NCBI GenBank assembly: GCA_963817635.1
Contig: CAWFPR010000028.1
Span: forward strand, 1-64,000
Direction of reading: 5' to 3'
Origin: CAWFPR01 sp963817635
Lineage (GTDB): Bacteria > Acidobacteriota > Vicinamibacteria > Vicinamibacterales > 2-12-FULL-66-21
DNA: 64,000 nucleotides
Shown: one piece after another, positions 35,240 to 43,769 of the stretch
Numbering within the stretch: the first letter of the stretch is position 1
Layout of the letters: every line of letters begins with the position of its first letter
Notes under the pieces: generated by a model
Databases searched by the model: none
Seen by the model: only the letters and a program-made list of their open reading frames with translations
Told to the model about the DNA's origin: nothing
Made by a program: the position numbers and the translations under genes

Positions 35240-36154
35240 TCACGCCCCGGCGGACTCCGGCGCCCGCGGCAGCAGCAGCGTGAAGGTGCTGCCGAGCCCG
35301 ACGCCTTCGCTTTCCGCGAATGCCCGGCCGCCGTGCTTCCTGGCGACGGAGCGGACGATGAACAGGCCGAGGCCGCTGCCCTTCGCGCGCACGGCCACGG
35401 CGGTCGGCACGCGATAGAAGCGGCGGAAGATCCGCTTCAGTTCCGTCGGCGATATTCCGGTGCCGCGGTCGCGCACGCGCACGGCGATCCGTCCGCCCTC
35501 GAACTCCTCCAGCCGCACCTGGATACGGAGGAACGACGGTGAGTACTTGATCGCATTGTCGATCAGGTTCCACACGGCGGCCTTCAACTCGTCCGGATCG
35601 CCCATCACGACCGCGCGGCCGGACTCCAGTCCCGCCTCGTAGACCATCGCGTCGGGGCTGAGGTGAAACCGCGTCCGCGCCAGTTCCACGCATTCGGCGG
35701 CGATCTCGCCCATGTCGACCCGCGCCCTGGCGCCGCGCCGCATCCGCGACGACGAGCTGCCGGCGCGCAGCACCTGTTCGATGGTGTGGAGCAGCCGGTC
35801 GCTGTCCTCCAGCATGATCCGGTAGAAGTCGCGCCGCTTCGCTTCGTCGAGTTCGCGTGTCTGAAGCGTCTGGAGGTAGAGCCGGATGGAAGCGACCGGA
35901 GTCTTCAGCTCGTGGGTAACCGCGTTGATGAACGAGTCGTGCTGCTCGTTGCGCCGGATCTCGCGCACGAGAAAAATGGTGTTGAGCACCATGCCGGCAA
36001 TGAGGACGAGGAAGAAGATGCCGCCGAGCACTGCCAGCACGCCCGTGCGCCAGTTCAGGACGACCCAGCTCACGTTCAGCGTGACGGCGACAGCGACGAG
36101 GCAGATGCCGAGGACGGTGAAGAAAATGGCCGATCGGCGACGGCCGGAGATCAT
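35240..36154 (-). CDS. membrane sensor histidine kinase
   Basis: 304 residues. Two membrane helices (SAIFFTVLGICLVAVAVTL and LAVLGGIFFLVLIAGMVLNTIF) enclose only a very short periplasmic loop, so it probably senses membrane state or an accessory protein. HisKA: FINAVTHELKTPVAS. ATPase: N box NLIDNAIKYS, G1 DRGTGIS, F box RIFRRFYR, G2 GSGLGLFIV. It forms an operon with the adjacent response regulator and TonB receptor. Confidence 0.92.
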   Translation of the reverse strand: MISGRRRSAIFFTVLGICLVAVAVTLNVSWVVLNWRTGVLAVLGGIFFLVLIAGMVLNTIFLVREIRRNEQHDSFINAVTHELKTPVASIRLYLQTLQTRELDEAKRRDFYRIMLEDSDRLLHTIEQVLRAGSSSSRMRRGARARVDMGEIAAECVELARTRFHLSPDAMVYEAGLESGRAVVMGDPDELKAAVWNLIDNAIKYSPSFLRIQVRLEEFEGGRIAVRVRDRGTGISPTELKRIFRRFYRVPTAVAVRAKGSGLGLFIVRSVARKHGGRAFAESEGVGLGSTFTLLLPRAPESAGA

Positions 36155-36240
36155 GAATAGAGAATACAGGACCGCGCAGCGGGGAGCCAGCCGCGAGGCG
36201 GCCGCGGCGACTCCAGCCCGCCGCGACCCGGACCGGGGCT

Positions 36241-37104
36241 CTAGGCTGCTTCTTCGACCGGCACGCGCGAGGTGACCTTCGCGACCTTCAGGTCGTGGAC
36301 CATGCCGATCGCGTTGAAGACCCTGAGCGTGAGCCAGCTGATGTCGAACTCGTACCAGGCGAGGCCGTGGCGCGCCGACACGGGGTGCGCGTGGTGGTTG
36401 TTGTGCCAGCCCTCGCCGAACGTCAGGAGGGCGACCCACCAGCTGTTGCGCGAATCGTCGCGCGTGGCGAAGCGGCGCGAGCCCCACATGTGCGTCGCCG
36501 AGTTCACGAGCCACGTGGCGTGCAGGCCGAAGACGACGCGCAGGAACACACCCCAGAACACCATGCCCCAGCCGCCGACGGCGAGCAGGATCAGGCCCAG
36601 GGCGGTCAGCGGCACGTAGTGATAGGTGTTGAGCCACCGGTAGAGCGGGTCGCGCCCGAGATCGGGGGCGTACTTCGACATCAACTCGGTGTTGTTGTGG
36701 TGCGTGTCGCCAAAGAGGATCCAGCCCATGTGCGACCAGAAGCCGCCGTCGCGCGGCGAGTGCGGGTCGCCGTCCTGGTCCGAGTGCTGGTGATGGACGC
36801 GGTGAGTGGCCACCCAGAAGATCGGGCCGCCTTCGAGCGTCAGCGTGCCGCAGAGCGCCAGGAAATACTCGAACGCCTTCGACGTCTTGTAGCCGCGGTG
36901 CGTATGGAGGCGGTGATACCCGAGGCTGATGCCGAACCCTACCGCGATCCAGTGCAGCGCAATCGCGACAATCACGTTCGTCCACGTGGTGTAGAAGAAG
37001 GCCGCGACGGCCCCCACGTGGAACAGCACCATGAAGACAGCCGTCACCCAGTTGGTGGTGCGGACCGCATACTCGGGACGAACAGTCGGGCTCTGTGTGC
37101 TCAC
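36241..37104 (-). CDS. acyl-CoA (delta-9-type) fatty-acid desaturase
   Basis: 287 residues from GTG at 37104 (GAGGAG four bases upstream, preferred over an upstream TTG). The three di-iron histidine boxes are HRLHTH, HRVHHQH and HNNHHAH, separated by four membrane segments. It introduces a double bond into saturated acyl chains using O2 and electrons from a partner. It is 86 bp upstream of the histidine kinase gene on the same strand, which may link membrane fluidity sensing to the kinase. Confidence 0.93.
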   Translation of the reverse strand: MSTQSPTVRPEYAVRTTNWVTAVFMVLFHVGAVAAFFYTTWTNVIVAIALHWIAVGFGISLGYHRLHTHRGYKTSKAFEYFLALCGTLTLEGGPIFWVATHRVHHQHSDQDGDPHSPRDGGFWSHMGWILFGDTHHNNTELMSKYAPDLGRDPLYRWLNTYHYVPLTALGLILLAVGGWGMVFWGVFLRVVFGLHATWLVNSATHMWGSRRFATRDDSRNSWWVALLTFGEGWHNNHHAHPVSARHGLAWYEFDISWLTLRVFNAIGMVHDLKVAKVTSRVPVEEAA

Positions 37105-37173
37105 GGCGCTCCTCAGGCTGTAGAGCAGCAACAGTAGCAGGATCGGCGGAGGGGCTCTGTAAGACTTCTGTAA

Positions 37174-37241
37174 GGGGCTTCGGGCTTCAGGGTTGAGGCT
37201 GAGGCCTGGGGCCCAAGCCCCAAGCCCGAGGCCCCAAGCCT
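37174..37241. repeat. degenerate heptanucleotide array (GGGGCTT type)
   Basis: On the minus strand it reads GAGGCTT, GGGGCCT, CGGGCTT, GGGGCTT, GGGCCCC, AGGCCTC and on, directly after the serC stop codon. It is G-rich and related in unit length to the arrays at 12340, 13604 and 46294. Confidence 0.7.
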
Positions 37242-37242
37242 C

Positions 37243-38337
37243 TTACCCGTTCTTCTTCTCGAATTCCTGCATGAACTGGACGAGCGCGTCGACCCCTTCC
37301 TGCGGGAAGGCGTTGTAGATCGACGCGCGCAGGCCGCCGACTGAGCGGTGGCCCTTGAGCCCGTCCATCCCGGCCGCGGTCGCCTCCTTTGCGAACTTCT
37401 TCTCCAGATCTTCGCTCGGCAGCCGGAACGTAATGTTCATCCGCGAGCGGCAGTCCTTGTCGGCGTGGCCGCGGTAGAAGCCCGTGCGGTCGATTTCGCG
37501 ATAGAGCGTCTCGGCCTTCCGGATGTTCTGCTTCTCGATGGCCTCGAGGCCGCCCTTCCGGAGGAGCCAGGCGAGCACGAGGCGCATGACGTAGATCGGG
37601 AACACGGGCGGCGTGTTGTACAGCGACTTGTTCTCGGCGTGGATCGCGTACTGCAGCATCGTCGGCAGTGTCGTGGGGGTCCGCTTGACCATGTCGTCGC
37701 GCATGATCGCGAGGGTGACGCCGGCCGGCGCGAGGTTCTTCTGCGCGCCCGCGTAGATCATCGCGAACTTCGACGCCTCGACCGGGCGGCTGAAGATGTC
37801 GGACGACATGTCGGCCACGAGCGGCACCGGGCCGGTCGCCGGCACGTAGTGCCATTCCGTGCCGTAGATCGTGTTGTTCGTCGTGTAGTGGACGTACGCG
37901 GCGTTCGCGTCGAGCTGCAGGTCGGCCTGTTTCGGCACCCGCTTGAAGCTGTCGCCTTCGGTGGTCGCGGCGATCCTGACGCCGCCCACACGCTTCGCCT
38001 CCTTGACCGCCTTCTGCGACCACACGCCGGTGACGACGTAGTCGGCCGAGCCTCCGGCGGGCAGCAGGTTCATCGGCACCATGGAGAACTGCAGGCTCGC
38101 GCCGCCCTGCAGGAACAGCACGTGATAGCCGTCGGGGATCCCGGCGAGCGTGCGCAGATCCGCTTCGGCGCCCTGGATGATCTCGTCGAACGGCTTCGAG
38201 CGATGGCTGATCTCCAGGATCGACATGCCGACACCCGGCAGCGCGATCAGATCGCGCTGCGCCTGCTCGAGCACGTCGAGCGGCAGCACCGCGGGACCAG
38301 CGGCGAAGTTGAAAATACGGGACGTAGTGGTGGCCAT
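37243..38337 (-). CDS. serC: phosphoserine aminotransferase
   Basis: 364 residues from ATG at 38337. FNFAAGPAVLPLDVL, LLFLQGG-like VLFLQGGASLQFSMVPMNLL, VADMSSDIFSRPVE, and the PLP lysine in IYAGAQKNLAPAG identify it. It transaminates 3-phosphohydroxypyruvate with glutamate to phosphoserine. It starts 10 bp after serA, giving the pathway order in one operon. Confidence 0.97.
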   Translation of the reverse strand: MATTTSRIFNFAAGPAVLPLDVLEQAQRDLIALPGVGMSILEISHRSKPFDEIIQGAEADLRTLAGIPDGYHVLFLQGGASLQFSMVPMNLLPAGGSADYVVTGVWSQKAVKEAKRVGGVRIAATTEGDSFKRVPKQADLQLDANAAYVHYTTNNTIYGTEWHYVPATGPVPLVADMSSDIFSRPVEASKFAMIYAGAQKNLAPAGVTLAIMRDDMVKRTPTTLPTMLQYAIHAENKSLYNTPPVFPIYVMRLVLAWLLRKGGLEAIEKQNIRKAETLYREIDRTGFYRGHADKDCRSRMNITFRLPSEDLEKKFAKEATAAGMDGLKGHRSVGGLRASIYNAFPQEGVDALVQFMQEFEKKNG

Positions 38338-38347
38338 GTCTGTCTCC

Positions 38348-39658
38348 TTACCAGGTGCTCTGCGATTTCGCGAGCTGGTACGATGCCGCCGGCGCGCCGA
38401 GCGGCACCACGCTGATGTCGAAGATGTGCGGGTTGCTCGCCTTGATGCGATGCACGAGCGTGTCGGCCGGCTCGCCGTCGAGGTTGATCCGGGCCACCGC
38501 TGCCTGCGCGCCGGCGAAGACAATGTTCTCGGTCTCGTGAACGTTCACACTGGCCTCACGCAGCACGTCGAAGACACTGGCCAGGACGCCCGGCTGATCA
38601 CGATGCCGCACGACCATCACGTGCGTGGCCGGCGTCTTGCGCGAGAGGTTCACCACGTTCTGCACGCGGCCGGTCTCCTGGTACCCGCGGACGATGCGCA
38701 CGGTCTCGGCGGCGATCGCGTCCTGCGCCTGATCGGTGGATGCGCCGATGTGGTGCGTGCCGTAGACGTTCGGCAGCTGGACGATGGGGTCGTCGAACTC
38801 CCCTTGCGCGCTGGACGGCTCCTTCGCGTAGACGTCGAGCGCGACGCGCAGGTTGCGCTCCTTCACCGCGGTAGCCAGCGCGTCGTAGTCGACGATTTCT
38901 CCGCGGGCCGCGTTCACGAAGAACGACCCCGGCTTGAGCCGGTTGAGCACGTCCGCGTTCACCAGTTTGCGCGTGCGATCGTTGAGCCCGACGTGGACGC
39001 TGAGGATGTCGGAGCGCTCGGCCACTTCCTGCGGCGTCTGGCACACCTCGGCGAACGGCTCGACCGGGTAGCCTGACGAAGGCCGCAGGCGCACGAGCAG
39101 CGGCATGTCGATCGGGAGCCCGGAGCGATCCACCTCGACGCCCATCTCGCTCCAGATCGCCAGGTGCATGCCGAACGCCTGCGCGCGCCGCGCCATTTCC
39201 TGGCCGATGTTGCCGAAACCGAGCACGCCGAGCGTGCGGCCGTGCAGGCCGCGCGCCTTCGAGTACTCCTTCTTGTTCCACTTGCCCGCGCGCAGGTCCG
39301 CCACGTTGTCGGGAATGCGCCGATCGAGCGCGAGGATCAGGCCGAAGGCGAGCTCCGCGACCGCCACGGAGTTCTTTCCCGGACAGTTCGCCACGTAGAT
39401 GCCGCGCTTCGAGGCGGCCTCCATCTCGATGTTGTCGTACCCGGCGCCGGCGCGCACCACGAGCGACAGATGCCCCGCGTCGAGCATCGGCTCGGTCACC
39501 CTGGTGCTGCGCACGACGAGCACGTCCGCGCCGCTGTCGCGCACCGCCGCCGTGAGCGAGTCCTCCTTCAGGTCCGGGTTGTAGACGACCTCGCAACCGA
39601 TATCCTGCAGCCCATCGAGGCCTGATTTCTCGAACTTGTCCGCAACGAGCACTTTCAT
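38348..39658 (-). CDS. serA: D-3-phosphoglycerate dehydrogenase with ACT domain
   Basis: 436 residues. The NAD-binding motif is LGVLGFGNIGQEMARRA. The substrate-side Arg/Glu/His are in FVNAARGEIVD, ALDVYAKEP and THHIGASTDQAQD. The C-terminal ACT domain (THVMVVRHRDQPGVLASVFDVL) probably binds serine for feedback inhibition. It oxidises 3-phosphoglycerate to phosphohydroxypyruvate. It starts 10 bp after the DUF1015 gene. Confidence 0.95.
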   Translation of the reverse strand: MKVLVADKFEKSGLDGLQDIGCEVVYNPDLKEDSLTAAVRDSGADVLVVRSTRVTEPMLDAGHLSLVVRAGAGYDNIEMEAASKRGIYVANCPGKNSVAVAELAFGLILALDRRIPDNVADLRAGKWNKKEYSKARGLHGRTLGVLGFGNIGQEMARRAQAFGMHLAIWSEMGVEVDRSGLPIDMPLLVRLRPSSGYPVEPFAEVCQTPQEVAERSDILSVHVGLNDRTRKLVNADVLNRLKPGSFFVNAARGEIVDYDALATAVKERNLRVALDVYAKEPSSAQGEFDDPIVQLPNVYGTHHIGASTDQAQDAIAAETVRIVRGYQETGRVQNVVNLSRKTPATHVMVVRHRDQPGVLASVFDVLREASVNVHETENIVFAGAQAAVARINLDGEPADTLVHRIKASNPHIFDISVVPLGAPAASYQLAKSQSTW

Positions 39659-39668
39659 ACGAGCCCCC

Positions 39669-40883
39669 TCAGATCAGATGGACGAGCAGGCCGTCGCGCA
39701 GCTTCGGCTCGAACCACGTGGACTTGGGCGGCATGATGCCGCCGGTATCGGAAATGGCGCAGAGGTCCTCGACCGTGACCGGGAACATGGAGAAGGCCAC
39801 GGCGGCCCGTCCGCTGTCGACGGCCTGTTCGAGCGCCCGGGTCCCGCGCGCCCCGCCGATGAAGTCGATCCGCTTGTCGCTGCGAATGTCGCCGATCTTC
39901 AGCAGCCGCTCGAGGACGTGCTGCTGCAGCAGCGCCACGTCGAGGCTGCCGGCGCGCGAGCCGTCAGCCGGCGCCGCGCCGCCGAGGTCGATCGCGTACC
40001 AGCGGCCGCCGAGGTACATCGCGACTTCTCCCTTGCGCCGCGGCGTGGCCGGCCCGTCGACGACCGCGAACTGCTGTCGCAACGCCGCCAGGAACTGCTC
40101 GGCCGACTGCCCGGCCAGATCCTTCACGATCCGGTTGTAAGGCAGGATCTGCACCTGGTTGTCGGGAAACGCGACCGCGATGAAGGTCGCGGCGTCCGCC
40201 TGAGCGGCGGCCGCCAGCTCGGCGCGCGCGCGCGCGGCGCTCGCGGCCCGATGATGGCCGTCGGCGATGTAAAGCGCCGGGATGCGCCCGAACGCCTCGA
40301 CGAGCGCGCGCGTATCGCCGGCGTCCGCGCGCCAGATCGTATGCTGGACGCCGTCAGCCGCCGTGAAGTCGTACAGCGGCGCCGCCGCCATGACGCGCCG
40401 CGCAATCGCGTCCACGTCCGCGGCCGCGCGGTAGGTCAGGAAGACGACGCCGGTCTGGGCGCGCAGGCTGACGATGTGACGGGTGCGATCGTCTTCCTTG
40501 TCGCGCCGCGTGCGCTCGTGCTTCTTGATGATGTCGCGGTTGTATTCATCGACCGAGAAGCAGCCGGCGATCCCGGTCTGCTCGTGCGATCCCATTCGGA
40601 GACGATAAAAGTACAGCGCCGGCTCGTCGTCCATCACGAGCGCCGCGCGATCGCGAAGGGCCTGGAAGTTCAGCCGCGCCCGCTCGTACACCTGCGCGGA
40701 GTACGGATCGGTCTCGGCCGGCAGATCGATTTCGGATCGGGTGACGTGGAGAAAGCTCAACGGATCGGCGCCCGCCAGCGCGCGCGCTTCGTCGGTGCTG
40801 ACGACGTCGTAGGGGACGGAGGAAACCGCGGCCGCCTTGCCGGCTGCGGGCCGCAAGGCGCGGAACGGATGTATGGCAGCCAT
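39669..40883 (-). CDS. DUF1015 family protein, head of the serine operon
   Basis: 404 residues. Family landmarks are IHPFRALRPA, SVPYDVVSTDEARALA, LSFLHVTRSEID, KKHERTRRDKEDDR and the His-rich LYIADGHHRAASA. Tight 10-bp spacing to serA and then serC suggests a role in serine or phosphoserine metabolism. The conserved His/Arg-rich segments suggest an enzyme, but no biochemical function is assigned here. Confidence 0.88.
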   Translation of the reverse strand: MAAIHPFRALRPAAGKAAAVSSVPYDVVSTDEARALAGADPLSFLHVTRSEIDLPAETDPYSAQVYERARLNFQALRDRAALVMDDEPALYFYRLRMGSHEQTGIAGCFSVDEYNRDIIKKHERTRRDKEDDRTRHIVSLRAQTGVVFLTYRAAADVDAIARRVMAAAPLYDFTAADGVQHTIWRADAGDTRALVEAFGRIPALYIADGHHRAASAARARAELAAAAQADAATFIAVAFPDNQVQILPYNRIVKDLAGQSAEQFLAALRQQFAVVDGPATPRRKGEVAMYLGGRWYAIDLGGAAPADGSRAGSLDVALLQQHVLERLLKIGDIRSDKRIDFIGGARGTRALEQAVDSGRAAVAFSMFPVTVEDLCAISDTGGIMPPKSTWFEPKLRDGLLVHLI

Positions 40884-40981
40884 CGGGATATCTTAGTGCG
40901 AAAGAAGGCCGGGCGAAGTCCCGGCAGGAGGTCCAGCTAAGCATCCTGCGTGCCGCCGGCTCGACGAAAATTCCGGGGAAA

Positions 40982-42253
40982 TCAGCGAACCGCTTTGACG
41001 GCGTCGGGTTTCCGTTGCGGGCCTTCGGCAGTCAGGGTCGCTGAGAGCTGCGAGAGGACGCCGTCGCGGGAGGCCTTGAAGTCCGCCAGCCGCGCGGCCG
41101 CAATCGGCTCGCCCGGGGGCAGGCTGCGAAGGTAGAATAGCGGGTTGATGAAGACGCCGTTCTTCTTCACGCGGTAGTCCAGGTGCGGACCGGTCGCCGT
41201 GCCGGTCATCCCGACGTAGCCGATGACGTCCCCCTGCGCCACGTGGGCGCCGGAGCGGATCCCTTTGCCGAACCGCGAGAGGTGCAGGTAGTACGTCTCG
41301 AGGCCGCCCGAGTGCCGGAGGCGCACCTGGTTACCGCCGCCACCCGCCCAGCCCACCGAGACGACGACCCCGTTCGCCACCGCCACCACCGGCGCGCCCG
41401 TGGCGGCGTGGTAGTCGATCCCGAGGTGCGGACGGTAGACGCGAAGGACGGGATGGAGTCGGTTGCGGGAAAACCCGGAGGTGACCCGAGGCGCGGGCTG
41501 GAACTTCAGCGGCGAGCGCAACATGAACCGCTTGAGCGATCGCCCGTTCTCGTCGTAGTAGGCCGCTTTGCCGGACTCGGCGTTCACCCAGCGGAACGCC
41601 TGGTGCTCGCGCCCGTCGGCCGTCATCCGCGCGCCGAGCACCGCGCCGTAGCCCGCGAACTCACCCTCGCGCGTCGATTTTTCGAACAGCACTTCGAAGC
41701 TGTCGCCAGGCTGCAGGTCGCTGTCGAAATCCACCTGGCCGCTGAAGATGTCGGCCAGTTCGAGCGCAAGCTGGATACGCTCGCCCGTCTCGTCCATCGA
41801 CGCGATGAGCGACGAATGGTCGGAGTCGATGCTCCCGCGGATGGCGACGACCGCGGTCTCCTTCTCGTACGGCACGACCTCCGCGTCGAGCACCGACGGC
41901 TCCACATCGCTCCGCGTGACAATCCGGAGAAATCGATCGGCGTCGATCTGGTATTCGAACTCGCGCAGGAACCCGTCGAGCGACAGCACGAGCCGATACG
42001 GCCGGTCCGCCCGAATCTGCCGGGGGTTGAACACGGTGCGCGCCGCCTCGATGGCTCCGGCGACGAGATCCGAAGGAAGTTGGTACTGGCGCAGAAGCGT
42101 CTCGAGCGTCGCGTTGGGCGGCACGCGCTCCTCGAAGACCTGCGTCTCCGGCCGCAGGTTCACGTCGGCATGATGCGCCGGCGGCGGTGGCTCGTGCGCA
42201 CAGCCAGCCAGCAGCGCTGAGGCTGAGAGTATGAAGGGTATCGCTCTATGCAT
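40982..42253 (-). CDS. M23-family murein endopeptidase lipoprotein
   Basis: 423 residues from ATG at 42253. The signal ends in lipobox LLAGC. An N-terminal LysM/OapA-like segment (NATLETLLRQYQLPSDLVAGAI) precedes the LytM domain, whose zinc ligands are in RPHLGIDYHAATGAPVVAVANG, YLHLSRF and GPHLDYRV. The mid-region FSGQVDFDSDLQPGDSFEVLFE is typical of MepM-like enzymes. It cleaves peptidoglycan cross-links in the periplasm during growth. Confidence 0.92.
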   Translation of the reverse strand: MHRAIPFILSASALLAGCAHEPPPPAHHADVNLRPETQVFEERVPPNATLETLLRQYQLPSDLVAGAIEAARTVFNPRQIRADRPYRLVLSLDGFLREFEYQIDADRFLRIVTRSDVEPSVLDAEVVPYEKETAVVAIRGSIDSDHSSLIASMDETGERIQLALELADIFSGQVDFDSDLQPGDSFEVLFEKSTREGEFAGYGAVLGARMTADGREHQAFRWVNAESGKAAYYDENGRSLKRFMLRSPLKFQPAPRVTSGFSRNRLHPVLRVYRPHLGIDYHAATGAPVVAVANGVVVSVGWAGGGGNQVRLRHSGGLETYYLHLSRFGKGIRSGAHVAQGDVIGYVGMTGTATGPHLDYRVKKNGVFINPLFYLRSLPPGEPIAAARLADFKASRDGVLSQLSATLTAEGPQRKPDAVKAVR

Positions 42254-42375
42254 CAACGGGTTAGAAGTGTATCACAGGCTCGCGCCGGGCGCCCCGCTCT
42301 TCCGCGCATCGCTGGCTCACGACTTGCTCCACCCGGAGACGGGCGCGACAACACGCGAGAATAACGGGGGTTTCG

Positions 42376-42393
42376 CTGCCGGATTTCCGGCAG
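42376..42393. promoter_or_regulatory. palindrome in the 226-bp divergent region before the dehydrogenase gene
   Basis: CTGCCGGA and TCCGGCAG are perfect 8-base arms around TT. The region lies between the divergent peptidase (42253) and dehydrogenase (42480) starts, so it may be an operator for either. No regulator gene is adjacent. Confidence 0.3.
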
Positions 42394-42479
42394 TCCGGCG
42401 ACGCGTGCGCCGGCGCGTCAAGGCCACCTCCGAAGCTGAACGCGACCCGCGGACAGCGGGAGCCGGAGCGGACAACGAC

Positions 42480-43622
42480 ATGGCGAAGTACAGGATTGCG
42501 TGGCTGCCGGGTGACGGAATCGGCGTGGACGTGCTCGAAGCCGCCCGGATGGTGCTGGACCGGGTGGAACTCGACGCCGAGTACATCGACGGCGACATCG
42601 GCTGGGAGTTCTGGTGCCGCGAGGGAGACGCATTCCCGCAGCGCACCATCGACTTGCTCGGGCGGGTGGACGCGGCGCTCTTCGGCGCCATCACGTCGAA
42701 GCCCGTCAAGGCGGCCGAGGCGGAACTCGCCCCCGCGTTGCGCGGGACCGGCCTCGTCTACCGCTCTCCCATCGTCCGCATGCGCCAGATGTTCGAACTC
42801 TACGTGTCGCTGCGTCCGTGCAAGGGATATCCCGGCAATCCGTTGAACTACAAGGACGCCATCGACATCGTCGTGTTCCGCGAGAACACCGAGGACCTGT
42901 ACTCCGGCGTCGAGTTCAACCCGGTCCCGCCCGAGCTCGCCTCGACGCTCAAGACGCTGTCGAAGCCGTTCGCGCCCTTCGCGGATCTGCCCGGCGACCA
43001 GTACGCCGTGTCCTGCAAGGTGAACACGCGCAAGGGCTCGGAGCGAATCGTCCGCGCCGCGTTCGAGTTCGCCCGCGCGCAGAAGCGTCGCAAGGTGACG
43101 ATCGTGCACAAGGCCAACGTGGTTCGTGCGACCGACGGCCTGTTCCTCGAAATCGCCCGCGACGTCGCCCGTCAGTACCCCGAGATCGAGGTGGACGACG
43201 CGAACGTGGATGCGATCACGATGTGGCTGCTGAAGAATCCCCTGAGCTACGACGTGCTCGTCGCGCCGAACCTCTACGGCGACATCATCTCGGACCTGTG
43301 CGCCCAGATGGTCGGCGGGCTCGGCTTCGCCTGTTCCGGCAACATCGGCGACAAGCTGGCCGTGTTCGAGCCCACGCACGGGTCGGCGCCGAAGTACGCC
43401 GGCCAGTACAAGGTCAATCCGATCGCGACGATCCTGACGGTCAAGATGATGCTCGAGTGGCTGGGCGAGTCGGAGAAGGCCGCGCGGGTGGAGCGTGCGG
43501 TAGCCGCGGTGATCGCCGAGGGGACGGCGCGGACCTACGACATGGGCGGCACGAGCTCGACGCTCCAGATGGCCGAGGCGATCGCCGTGCGGATCCCGAA
43601 GGTGGTGGCGGCGGGCGTATGA
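42480..43622 (+). CDS. isocitrate/3-isopropylmalate dehydrogenase family protein
   Basis: 380 residues from ATG at 42480. WLPGDGIGVDVLEAA is the family start. The substrate loop reads YRSPIVRMRQMFELYVSLRP rather than the LeuB or classical Icd patterns. Metal ligands and the NAD region are in VFRENTEDLYSG, NVDAITMWLL, NLYGDIISDLCAQMVGGLG and PTHGSAPKYAG. It oxidatively decarboxylates a 2-hydroxy-dicarboxylate or tricarboxylate with NAD. Neighbours (CoA-transferase, aconitase-family hydratase) point to an isocitrate, homoisocitrate or methylmalate-type substrate; which one cannot be decided from sequence. Confidence 0.88.
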   Translation: MAKYRIAWLPGDGIGVDVLEAARMVLDRVELDAEYIDGDIGWEFWCREGDAFPQRTIDLLGRVDAALFGAITSKPVKAAEAELAPALRGTGLVYRSPIVRMRQMFELYVSLRPCKGYPGNPLNYKDAIDIVVFRENTEDLYSGVEFNPVPPELASTLKTLSKPFAPFADLPGDQYAVSCKVNTRKGSERIVRAAFEFARAQKRRKVTIVHKANVVRATDGLFLEIARDVARQYPEIEVDDANVDAITMWLLKNPLSYDVLVAPNLYGDIISDLCAQMVGGLGFACSGNIGDKLAVFEPTHGSAPKYAGQYKVNPIATILTVKMMLEWLGESEKAARVERAVAAVIAEGTARTYDMGGTSSTLQMAEAIAVRIPKVVAAGV

Positions 43623-43769
43623 CCTGCGGCATGGCCGTCCACGACGTGGGCCTGCGCGGCGGCCTCCGGCTCCAGGGCGCCGTCGTCCCGGCCGGAAGGC
43701 AGATCGCGGGGATCGGGACGGGGCCCACCGCCAGCCCTGCCGACGCTGGCGCTGGGGAGGGGTGATCGC

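Noticed and set aside
43619..43765. 48-codon frame between the dehydrogenase and CoA-transferase genes, with ATGA overlap
   Set aside because: The overlap is attractive, but the product is Gly/Ala-rich with no recognisable pattern; not enough to call a gene.
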